Counted from the stretch's first letter, positions 1 through 5,173 are shown. The stretch: 5,173 nt of DNA from Candidatus Bathyarchaeota archaeon (GCA_020348365.1 CP070749.1:667625-672797), one strand, 5' to 3'. Notes: generated by a model not told the origin, from the sequence alone. Program-made: numbers and translations.

Positions 1-894
1 CAAGCTCAAGAGAAATTCACTCGTCGTTCTTTCTACGTGGAAATAGCTTGCTGCCGCCTGTGTCTCAGGTACATCCGCGCCCAGGATTACGCTGGCAAGG
101 ATTGGGTTTGAAACATCGTGGCATGTTGAGCAGAAAGTCTTGCTCTTATGATAACGAGAATATTCCATCTGATGTTTTGCTGCAGCATCCCAAAATGGGC
201 CACTCTTGGCGTTCCCAGGATCTACGAAATACTGCCCTCCAGCATTTTCCACATAATTCGGAAGACTTCCATTTCCATAGTAAGTAGGAAGACTTGTGGT
301 GGAATTGAGGAATGGTTCTGTTCCGTTGAAGAGTGAGAGAGTGAGCAGAACTGCGATGTCCCTTTGATAGGCTTCCTCTGCCAGGGATATGGCAGTCGGA
401 TCAGTATCCTCAGGAACGCTTGGCTGACGTAGCTCCGAGAGAGGATCTATCATCTTGTGACAGAAATCACACTGAATCCCATCGAAGTCACTCGTTCTAA
501 GAGCTGCAGTGTTGGTTGGATCACTCCTGCCCTCAAGCCACCCTGTTGGAGAGTGGCATCTTATGCAGATGTCTCCTGCGTTGGGGTTACCCACAGCCCA
601 TATAGCGTCTTGATCTGCCACCGCAAGACAGGCTAGCCACAGTGGGTCCCTAGCGGCCTGCGCCATCATGGAGCCCCTCCAGTTGTAGGCAGGCTCCACA
701 GTGATATTGTAGCCTCCGTGGCAGTTGTCACACTTGTCTGGTGATTCAAAAGTGCCAACTTCGCCTGGCTGTGACCCGGGCATGAACACAACACGATCAT
801 CTTTGACAGGTAGCGGTGTCCACGAGTAAACAGAATAAACGGTCATGAGAAGAACAAGTGTGAGGGGTAGAATGATTTCTATTCGATATTTCAC
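1..894 (-). CDS. Exported multihaem cytochrome c, N-terminal 298 residues (C-terminus beyond window)
   Basis: This frame stays open from a GTG at 892-894 to the left edge, so the gene is cut off at its 3' end. Residues 1-24 look like a signal peptide or membrane anchor: MKYR, then a hydrophobic run up to about Y23. Four haem c sites are visible: CDNCH (55-59), CIRCH (110-114), CDFCH (142-146) and CSTCH (255-259). Between sites one and two is WRGSMMAQAARDPLW, and site two is followed by SPTGWLEGRS; I recall this arrangement from uncharacterised multihaem cytochromes of bacteria and archaea, but could not search for it. Scattered histidines (for example in AKHQMEYSRYH) could be distal ligands. 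GTG is the only plausible start after the in-frame stop at 913-915; a GAGGAG at 907-912 lies 12 bases ahead, slightly far. The likely role is electron transfer outside the cytoplasmic membrane. The electron partner is unknown, and more haems may follow off the window. The ccmF gene lies upstream on the same strand. Confidence 0.9.
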   Translation of the reverse strand, partial: MKYRIEIILPLTLVLLMTVYSVYSWTPLPVKDDRVVFMPGSQPGEVGTFESPDKCDNCHGGYNITVEPAYNWRGSMMAQAARDPLWLACLAVADQDAIWAVGNPNAGDICIRCHSPTGWLEGRSDPTNTAALRTSDFDGIQCDFCHKMIDPLSELRQPSVPEDTDPTAISLAEEAYQRDIAVLLTLSLFNGTEPFLNSTTSLPTYYGNGSLPNYVENAGGQYFVDPGNAKSGPFWDAAAKHQMEYSRYHKSKTFCSTCHDVSNPILASVILGADVPETQAAASYFHVERTTSEFLLSL

Positions 895-917
895 CTTACA
901 TACTCTCTCCTCTCATC

Positions 918-937
918 ATGTTTGCGTACGCGAACAT
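918..937. promoter_or_regulatory. 20-bp near-perfect palindrome ahead of the cytochrome gene
   Basis: The sequence ATGTTTGCGTACGCGAACAT reads the same on both strands except for one pair (T923/G932). It ends 5 bases before the GAGGAG ribosome binding site of the minus-strand cytochrome. It could be an operator for a dimeric regulator or, in the mRNA, a hairpin with a GUAC loop and one mismatch. No T-run follows it on the minus strand, so it does not look like a terminator for ccmF. Its half-sites resemble those of the palindrome at 3358-3375. The symmetry is read directly; the function is inference. Confidence 0.5.
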
Positions 938-959
938 CTAAAGCATATCTTTTCTCTCA

Positions 960-969
960 TTAAAAATTT
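960..969 (-). promoter_or_regulatory. Possible TATA box for the cytochrome gene
   Basis: On the minus strand this reads AAATTTTTAA. Its centre is about 26 bases from position 938, which is where the palindrome of the cytochrome leader begins. An archaeal TATA box here would give a 5' leader of roughly 44 bases that includes the palindrome and the ribosome binding site. The motif is AT-rich but not a strong match, and GTAATATAG at 981-989 is an alternative. Confidence 0.25.
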
Positions 970-1080
970 GTGGAACAATACTATATTACTGAATTCTATT
1001 CGAATCTGCTTGCTTCAATCGTTACACGCTCCGCCAACAGCAACTCGTCCGCTTTCTAATGACAAAAGAATTCGTGGCTT

Positions 1081-3039
1081 TCAGTCAACTCTTCTCTTTC
1101 CGCTGATTGGCTTCGTAAGTCCCTTGATCAGTGGCACAGCTATTCCGATGCTCATCAATGTTATCCCCACCCACACGAGATAGACCATAGGAATCATCTC
1201 TACAGTAATATTCAAGTCGTCTGGTGGGACCTCATTGTCCATAAGGGCTTGCACTAGCGAATCGTACATTGATGTTGTGTGATGCATGTGGATATATATG
1301 TCTCCAGTCCAGGTGGTGATTATCAACGGTGTACTAACAGGGCCAATCAGAGTGAAAAGACGAATCCAAAGGGTTCTATTGTAGATGCTTCTTCCCTGCT
1401 TAATCGCGACATCCATTCTCAACGCTGAATATTCTGGAACAGTCCATTCTGCTACTTCGGAGTAGACACTCCCGGTGCCAGTGTAGACGGTGAAGTTCTT
1501 CAGCTCTATCTCTAGCCCTAGCGCTTCTAGCGATGTGTTTGGTCTTGCACCTTGGATTGCCGTCACCTGACTAGTTGCAGAACTTATGAAGACTCCAATC
1601 AAGGTGATTATGATGCCAAAGTGGAGGATATTCCTTCCAAAGCGTCTTACAGACCTTTTTATATTCAGTAGATTTCGAGCAAGTCCGTAGGTCACGGCGA
1701 AGAGTCCAATCGTCAACAGGGGGAGCCCTAAGTTTGCTAACGGATTTTGCGTTGGAACTTGAAGCTGGATTAATATGACTCCCGCAGCCAGAGCGCCAGC
1801 TACAAGCGCAGCAAACATCTTGAGACTCACCTTATCATGTACGCTGCAGCCAATTAGAGCTGCAACAAAACCCATTACAAAAGGGAAATTCCAGATGTTA
1901 TAAAAGCCCACACTTGGGATCGGAGGGTTAGGCAGGAAGATGCTTCCTACTATTGGAGAAACCACCCCGAACAAGCAGACAAGAAAGATTGAGATTAGAG
2001 ACCAGTATCCTATCGATAGAGATATGGAATGAAGCGATGATTTTTCAAACTCAAATGAGAAGAATGGTTTGTTGATTCTTCTCTTTGTGTAGAAGAAGTA
2101 AATCGCCATTCCGAGGAGGAAGAGAAGGAGGATGGGTCCGGCGGGGGAAAGCGCATATGCATGAATTGATGTGCGAAATCCACCACGGGTCAAAGCACTT
2201 AGAAAAATCATGGCGGCAAAAGTTAGCAGAATCATTAATTCCTTTGCTAAGCTACGATTCTTGGCGAGAGGCCCCAGATGAAAATACGCAGTAAGAGCCA
2301 CCCATGTTATTAGCGACCCGGTTTCAATAGGATCCCAAGACCAGTATCCGCCCCACCCTAGCACTTCATAAGCCCACAGGCCTCCAAGAGATATCCCAAG
2401 GGTTAATAGTAACCATGCAGCTCGGAGTGAAAATGCGAGCATGGCACCTTCCGCTTTCTCGCCTGTTCTCATACTTGCTAGGACAAGTGAAAATGCGAAT
2501 AGGACAAAGACATATGCGCAGAAGACTATTGGCGGGTGGATGCTCATCCAAAACGTTTGCAGTTGTGGGTTAAGCCCGCTGCCATCCAGTGGGGCCATTG
2601 GAAATCTCTCAAACGGATTCTTCATCAATGTAAGAATTAGAAAGAAGATTAGAATGAAGTTCAATACCCTGCTTGTACTAATGCTGAATCGGCTTCTTTT
2701 TTCATTGGTCATAAACCGGTACGCAAAGTAAGCAATGGCTATAATAAACGTCAAGAAAAGGAGCGACCCGCCTGCAGAACTCCAGGTCGCGAACAATTTT
2801 GATGCTACCGGTAGACTTGAAGAGCTAGACTTGTAGACTTCTTTGAGCGAAAAATCATCCTTTAAGAACGCCTGAACGAGCATACCATAAGATATGACAA
2901 CTAGTCCAAAAGCTAGGGTTGTAGCGTAGAAACCATACTCAAGCTTCCCCTTTGCGCGAGGCTTGGCTTTGAATAATTGCACCAAATCGAAGAATAGCAT
3001 GAGAACAGCAAAAACTATGAAGAATTCTTCAATCTCCAT
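1081..3039 (-). CDS. ccmF: Cytochrome c biogenesis haem lyase CcmF
   Basis: CcmF is the integral membrane core of the haem ligation step of system I cytochrome c maturation: it joins haem to the CXXCH cysteines of exported apocytochromes. At 652 residues it matches the usual family length (about 650). The WWD-type motif is WGGYWSWDP (229-237), and the four histidines expected for haem handling can be placed: H168 (SIHPP), H254 (AYFHLG), H293 (TSIHAYA) and H473 (ILHFG). About 15 hydrophobic segments are visible, starting at residue 3, with an external domain around 488-615 that contains a TWTGDIYIH segment, and a last membrane helix around 616-638. The related CcsA/CcmC proteins are much shorter, so CcmF is preferred. 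The ATG at 3037-3039 starts directly into the first helix, as in CcmF homologues; AGGAT at 3049-3053 is a possible ribosome binding site. The next gene downstream is a multihaem cytochrome, a fitting client. No other ccm gene is visible. Confidence 0.95.
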   Translation of the reverse strand: MEIEEFFIVFAVLMLFFDLVQLFKAKPRAKGKLEYGFYATTLAFGLVVISYGMLVQAFLKDDFSLKEVYKSSSSSLPVASKLFATWSSAGGSLLFLTFIIAIAYFAYRFMTNEKRSRFSISTSRVLNFILIFFLILTLMKNPFERFPMAPLDGSGLNPQLQTFWMSIHPPIVFCAYVFVLFAFSLVLASMRTGEKAEGAMLAFSLRAAWLLLTLGISLGGLWAYEVLGWGGYWSWDPIETGSLITWVALTAYFHLGPLAKNRSLAKELMILLTFAAMIFLSALTRGGFRTSIHAYALSPAGPILLLFLLGMAIYFFYTKRRINKPFFSFEFEKSSLHSISLSIGYWSLISIFLVCLFGVVSPIVGSIFLPNPPIPSVGFYNIWNFPFVMGFVAALIGCSVHDKVSLKMFAALVAGALAAGVILIQLQVPTQNPLANLGLPLLTIGLFAVTYGLARNLLNIKRSVRRFGRNILHFGIIITLIGVFISSATSQVTAIQGARPNTSLEALGLEIELKNFTVYTGTGSVYSEVAEWTVPEYSALRMDVAIKQGRSIYNRTLWIRLFTLIGPVSTPLIITTWTGDIYIHMHHTTSMYDSLVQALMDNEVPPDDLNITVEMIPMVYLVWVGITLMSIGIAVPLIKGLTKPISGKRRVD

Positions 3040-3063
3040 CCTAATTCGATCCTAACATCGCAG

Positions 3064-3073
3064 TTATATTATC
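3064..3073 (-). promoter_or_regulatory. Possible TATA box for ccmF
   Basis: On the minus strand this reads GATAATATAA. Its centre (about 3068) lies 26-29 bases before the ccmF ATG, which by archaeal TATA-to-start spacing predicts transcription beginning within a few bases of the ATG, that is, a leaderless or almost leaderless mRNA. A second candidate, CATTTATAG, lies further out at 3120-3128 and would give a leader that includes the AGGAT ribosome binding site. Confidence 0.35.
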
Positions 3074-3125
3074 GATCATCTGCAGTTCAACATACATTCT
3101 ATTTATTGTGCTAGTGGAGCTATAA

Positions 3126-3135
3126 ATGCGCGCAT
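3126..3135. promoter_or_regulatory. 10-bp palindrome touching a TATA-like element
   Basis: ATGCGCGCAT is a perfect 10-bp palindrome that overlaps the last base of TATAAA (3121-3126). A protein bound here would block TBP/TFB access to that TATA box in either direction. A 10-bp palindrome is short enough to occur by chance; the position is what makes it worth recording. Confidence 0.25.
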
Positions 3136-3196
3136 GGACAACACATAACTCCGTTGCTTCCAGAAGCTAGCAAAATAGCACAAATCACCATAGTTT

Positions 3197-3227
3197 TGCC
3201 AGTTAAGATACTGACATTTTACTGGCA
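3197..3227. repeat. Inverted repeat, 7-bp arms with 17-bp spacer
   Basis: TGCCAGT (3197-3203) is matched by its exact reverse complement ACTGGCA (3221-3227). The arm centres are 24 bases apart, roughly two helical turns, which would suit a dimeric regulator binding one face of the DNA. The symmetry is exact, but arms of this length can arise by chance. Confidence 0.3.
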
Positions 3228-3264
3228 CTTGCATGCATGAGTCGAAGAGCAAAAAACATTTCAG

Positions 3265-3288
3265 ATTATCTTCTAGTTATTAGATAAT
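3265..3288. repeat. Inverted repeat just upstream of the korA TATA-like box
   Basis: ATTATCT (3265-3271) and AGATAAT (3282-3288) are exact reverse complements separated by 10 bases. The right arm ends 5 bases before the TATA-like element at 3294-3301, where an archaeal activator or repressor could contact TFB. The function is inference; the AT-rich composition raises the chance of coincidence. Confidence 0.3.
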
Positions 3289-3293
3289 GTTTC

Positions 3294-3301
3294 GATATAT
3301 G
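3294..3301 (+). promoter_or_regulatory. Possible TATA box for korAB
   Basis: GATATATG here is the best TATA-like match upstream of korA on the plus strand. Standard archaeal spacing puts the transcription start near 3324, giving a leader of about 64 bases to the ATG at 3388. The 18-bp palindrome at 3358-3375 would then lie inside the leader, downstream of the promoter. Confidence 0.35.
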
Positions 3302-3317
3302 TACAAGGTGAATTGTA

Positions 3318-3386
3318 TTGGCAAATCAAGAGTTGCAATGGATGAGACTGCTTGTTAATGCTTGCATGCAAGCATGTGGTTGCTAG
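3318..3386 (+). other. Candidate 22-codon leader ORF upstream of korA (speculative)
   Basis: A TTG at 3318-3320 is preceded by AGGTGA (3306-3311) with a 6-base spacer, which is ideal ribosome binding site spacing. The frame runs 22 codons to a TAG at 3384-3386, one base before the preferred korA ATG at 3388, a layout seen in translational coupling. The peptide begins MANQELQWM and ends with the cysteine-rich NACMQACGC; an internal ATG at 3342 would give only 14 residues. Its 3' part runs through the 18-bp palindrome. Against it: the start is TTG, the best TATA box would begin transcription near 3324, downstream of that start, and nothing about the peptide is recognisable. Confidence 0.15.
3358..3375. 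promoter_or_regulatory. 18-bp perfect palindrome in the korA leader
   Basis: ATGCTTGCATGCAAGCAT is perfectly self-complementary and ends 12 bases before the preferred korA ATG. It could be an operator for a dimeric regulator placed downstream of the promoter, where bound protein would block transcription. In the mRNA it could fold as a 7-bp stem with a CAUG loop close to the start codon. Its central decamer CTTGCATGCA is repeated at 3228-3237, and its half-sites match those of the 918-937 palindrome. The symmetry is certain; the role is inferred. Confidence 0.55.
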
Positions 3387-3387
3387 C

Positions 3388-5133
3388 ATGATTGTAAATA
3401 AGATCTCTGTGATGGTTGGGGGAGAAGCTGGGGCGGGAATTACCCGTTCGGGCTTTCTCTTCGCTAAGAGCTGTTTGAGGGGAGGACTCTATGTCTTCGG
3501 CACCAACGACTACCAATCCCTCATAAGAGGCGGCCACAACTTCTACACTGTAAGAGCTGACGCCGAAGAAATCTACTCCCAAACCGACAGAATCAATCTA
3601 CTTTTGGCGCTGAACAAAGAGACGATTCTTCTCCACAAAGAAGAACTTGTGTCGGGTGGAGGTATAGTGTACGACGGAGAGAACATAGACATAAGCGATG
3701 AAGAACTTGGCAGAGGAGACCTAAAACTCTACTCTGTGCCATTGAGAAGTTCTGTCAAGGAACTCGGTGACGAATTGCTTATGCGGAACACTGTGGCTTT
3801 AGGCGCTACAGTCGCCCTTCTAGACTACGATTTAGAGCTTCTTAACGTGGTCTTGAGCGACACCTTCAAGCTAGGAGTGGCGAAAACAAACACGAAAGCT
3901 GCAGAAATGGGATACAACTATGCAAAAGAGCATTATGAAGGAGACTTCAAGTACAGTCTGAAGAAAACCGACTTAGCTGGAAAGCGAAGAGTCTTTCTCA
4001 CTGGAAGCGAAGCTGTTGGTCTAGGTGCTATTCGGGCGGGCTGCAAGTTCTACTCTGCATATCCCATGACTCCAGCCACCCCATTACTCCACTTCATGGC
4101 GCCCCTTGACAGAGAATATGGCATGTTGGTGATCCAAGCAGAGAGTGAGATCGCGGCCATAAACATGGTTGCCGGCGCCGCCTTCGCAGGAGCAAGAGCA
4201 ATGACAGCTACCTCCGGAGGAGGCTTCTGCCTGATGAGCGAGGGCTTGGGCATGGCCGGCATGACCGAGACCCCTGTGGTAATAATGCTGGCCCAGAGAC
4301 CCGGGCCCAGCACTGGTCTACCCACCTACTCGGGACAGGGAGACCTAAGATTTGTAATCCACGCCTCCCAAGGAGAGTTTCCCCGGGTGGTCATGGCCCC
4401 GGGAGACGTGGAGGAGTGCTTCTACAGAACCATAGAGGCCTTCAACTTGGCGGAGAAGTTCCAGATACCAGTAATCATCATCACAGCCAAGTACCTCGCG
4501 GAGACTCATGGAGAAGCAGGACCCCTTGACCAGAACAGAATTGGAATAGACCGAGGGCTTCTACTGACCGATGATGAGTACGTGGGTGAGAAGGATTACA
4601 AGAGGCACAAGTTCACGGAGGATGGCGTTTCACCCAGAGCCACCCCTGGAACGAGAGGAGCCATTGTCAGGACAAACGCTGATGAACATAATGAAAATGG
4701 ATACACAACTGAGGATCCAGAGACAACCACTAAAATGAATGATAAGCGGTTCATGAAACTGGATGCCCTCGTCAGCGACCTGCAAAACTACGAGACAACC
4801 AAGCTCTACGGCCCCAAAGAGGCAGACGTGACCGTTTTAGGGTGGGGATCCACAAAGGGTCCAATAAGAGAAGCCCTGAAGATTCTTAATGCAGAAGGTC
4901 TGAGCGTCAACTATCAACAAATCGTATATCTATATCCCTTCCCAGCTGCCAATGTTAAGGGCGTCCTGAAATCAGCCAAGAAGACCATAGTGGTGGAAAA
5001 CAACAAGACCTCTCAGCTCTCCAGCCTCATAAGGGAACACTGCCTCATGACCCCTGAAAACAAGATTCTGAAGTATGATGGGAGACCCTTCAATCCTGGA
5101 GAACTCTCTCGGAGGATAATGGAGGTGACCTGA
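3388..5133 (+). CDS. korA: 2-oxoacid:ferredoxin oxidoreductase, fused gamma-alpha subunit
   Basis: With the beta subunit, this cytoplasmic enzyme oxidatively decarboxylates a 2-oxoacid (2-oxoglutarate or a broader range) to acyl-CoA and CO2, passing electrons to ferredoxin. From the ATG at 3388 it has 581 residues, near the size of fused alpha subunits of two-subunit archaeal enzymes. The gamma domain comes first (about 4-190), with the glycine-rich VGGEAGAGI at 10-18. The alpha domain follows, with YPMTPATP (225-232), AESEIAAINM (251-260), ATSGGGF (274-280) and QRPGPSTGLPT (303-313). The C-terminal domain begins near VTVLGWGS (481-488). The family motif is usually YPITP; here isoleucine is methionine. 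The frame extends upstream to a TTG at 3352 and an ATG at 3358, but 3388 is preferred because homologues begin a few residues before the VGGEAG loop; its ribosome binding site is weak. The gene abuts korB. Substrate choice among 2-oxoacids cannot be read with certainty. Confidence 0.93.
   Translation: MIVNKISVMVGGEAGAGITRSGFLFAKSCLRGGLYVFGTNDYQSLIRGGHNFYTVRADAEEIYSQTDRINLLLALNKETILLHKEELVSGGGIVYDGENIDISDEELGRGDLKLYSVPLRSSVKELGDELLMRNTVALGATVALLDYDLELLNVVLSDTFKLGVAKTNTKAAEMGYNYAKEHYEGDFKYSLKKTDLAGKRRVFLTGSEAVGLGAIRAGCKFYSAYPMTPATPLLHFMAPLDREYGMLVIQAESEIAAINMVAGAAFAGARAMTATSGGGFCLMSEGLGMAGMTETPVVIMLAQRPGPSTGLPTYSGQGDLRFVIHASQGEFPRVVMAPGDVEECFYRTIEAFNLAEKFQIPVIIITAKYLAETHGEAGPLDQNRIGIDRGLLLTDDEYVGEKDYKRHKFTEDGVSPRATPGTRGAIVRTNADEHNENGYTTEDPETTTKMNDKRFMKLDALVSDLQNYETTKLYGPKEADVTVLGWGSTKGPIREALKILNAEGLSVNYQQIVYLYPFPAANVKGVLKSAKKTIVVENNKTSQLSSLIREHCLMTPENKILKYDGRPFNPGELSRRIMEVT
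5121..5128 (+). promoter_or_regulatory. Strong ribosome binding site for korB
   Basis: GGAGGTGA is an eight-base match to the anti-Shine-Dalgarno end of 16S rRNA. It lies within the last codons of korA, 5 bases ahead of the GTG at 5134, and decides that start. Translation of the two subunits is probably coupled, which suits an enzyme that needs them in equal amounts. Confidence 0.85.
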
Positions 5134-5173
5134 GTGGCGACACTTGCAGACCTGAAGACGCCAAAAAAGAACA
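5134..5173 (+). CDS. korB: 2-oxoacid:ferredoxin oxidoreductase beta subunit, first 13 codons
   Basis: A GTG start follows the korA stop codon with no gap and continues in the same frame. The visible peptide is MATLADLKTPKKN. Beta subunits of this family typically begin with a short segment containing a TP motif before the WCPGCG cysteine motif, which would lie just past the window edge. The beta subunit binds thiamine diphosphate and an iron-sulphur cluster and carries out the decarboxylation together with the alpha subunit. The identification rests mainly on gene order and the ribosome binding site, because only 13 codons can be seen. Confidence 0.8.
   Translation, partial: MATLADLKTPKKN

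Larger units (their letters stand above)
895..1080. other. Intergenic region between ccmF and the cytochrome gene
   Basis: This 186-base gap separates the ccmF stop from the cytochrome GTG. It is long enough for a separate promoter, and on the minus strand has two AT-rich TATA-like elements: AAATTTTTAA (around 960-969) and GTAATATAG (981-989). By the usual archaeal spacing, the first would start transcription close to 938, at the edge of the 918-937 palindrome. The cytochrome may therefore have its own promoter as well as read-through from ccmF. No clear terminator hairpin with a T-run follows ccmF, and no convincing small gene is present. Confidence 0.5.
3040..3387. other. Divergent control region between ccmF and korA
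   Basis: This 348-base AT-rich stretch lies between two genes that point away from each other. It holds candidate TATA boxes for both directions (3064-3073 minus; 3121-3126 in either direction; 3294-3301 plus), a 10-bp palindrome (3126-3135), two spaced 7-bp inverted repeats (3197-3227 and 3265-3288), an 18-bp palindrome (3358-3375) and a 22-codon leader ORF candidate (3318-3386). A decamer, CTTGCATGCA, occurs twice (3228-3237 and 3361-3370). No tRNA or known RNA gene is recognisable, and other ORFs here are 17 codons or fewer. Confidence 0.7.

Noticed and set aside
48..336. Two plus-strand ORFs of 79 and 62 codons
   Set aside because: They are opposite-strand shadows of the multihaem cytochrome frame, which contains CSTCH and continuous family-like sequence here.
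1015..1065. Minus-strand TTG-started frame of 16 residues after ccmF
   Set aside because: It is too short, has no ribosome binding site, and its product is unrecognised.
938..1080. Terminator after ccmF
   Set aside because: The palindrome at 918-937 is not followed by a T-run on the minus strand, and the short T stretches in the gap have no paired stem. A simple archaeal T-rich terminator cannot be excluded but is not supported.
845..1183. Plus-strand ORF of 112 codons across the ccmF-cytochrome gap
   Set aside because: It lies antisense to the cytochrome signal peptide and the ccmF C-terminus, and its product has no recognisable domain. The minus-strand frames on both sides are clearly coding.
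3080..3095. GTTCAAC resembling a tRNA T-loop
   Set aside because: No matching acceptor stem, D-arm or anticodon arm can be laid out around it.
3237..3287. 16-codon ORF beginning MSRRAKN, and a second 16-codon frame at 3233-3283
   Set aside because: Neither has a ribosome binding site, both are very short, and both lie upstream of the best korA promoter.
3352..3387. Upstream extension of korA to a TTG (3352) or ATG (3358)
   Set aside because: The extra 10-12 residues do not resemble family N-termini and are encoded largely by the 18-bp palindrome. A GGATGA before the TTG keeps this option open, but 3388 fits the usual distance to the VGGEAG loop better.
3355..3582. Minus-strand ORF of 75 codons opposite the korA N-terminus, and a similar one at 4050-4325
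   Set aside because: Both are shadows of the strongly supported korA frame.

Overview
The window most likely comes from an archaeon, or less likely from a bacterium with archaeal-like enzymes. The evidence is a fused gamma-alpha 2-oxoacid:ferredoxin oxidoreductase subunit followed directly by the start of its beta subunit, TATA-like boxes at archaeal spacing ahead of the genes, a GGAGGTGA ribosome binding site, and frequent AGA/AGG and ATA codons. An archaeon that carries both a CcmF-type haem lyase and multihaem cytochromes c would be a respiring or extracellular-electron-transfer type (some Archaeoglobi, ANME, Bathyarchaeia or Hadarchaea relatives have such sets). The lineage is inference and cannot be fixed from this sequence.

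Layout. Positions 1-894 (minus strand) hold the first 298 codons of an exported multihaem cytochrome c with four visible CXXCH sites; its C-terminus lies beyond the left edge. It is not a closed ORF inside the window, so a search for complete ORFs would miss it. Positions 895-1080 are an intergenic stretch with a 20-bp near-perfect palindrome just ahead of the cytochrome's ribosome binding site. Positions 1081-3039 (minus) are a full-length ccmF of 652 codons that keeps the WWD-type haem-handling motif and all four expected histidines. Positions 3040-3387 are a divergent control region with several dyads and TATA-like boxes. Positions 3388-5133 (plus) are the korA-type fused gamma-alpha subunit, and 5134-5173 are the first 13 codons of korB.

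How they fit together. CcmF attaches haem to apocytochromes outside the cytoplasmic membrane, and the gene next to it on the same strand encodes a protein that needs this chemistry. The divergent korAB pair would make reduced ferredoxin and acyl-CoA from 2-oxoacids in the cytoplasm. A direct electron path from ferredoxin to the cytochrome is only a guess.

The most unusual signal is regulatory. An 18-bp perfect palindrome (3358-3375) sits 12 bases before the preferred korA start, and a 20-bp palindrome with one mismatched pair (918-937) sits just ahead of the cytochrome. Their half-sites agree (ATGYTTGC ... GCRARCAT), which suggests one regulator, or one kind of RNA hairpin, acting on both transcripts. 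I see no CRISPR array, insertion sequence, tRNA or rRNA.
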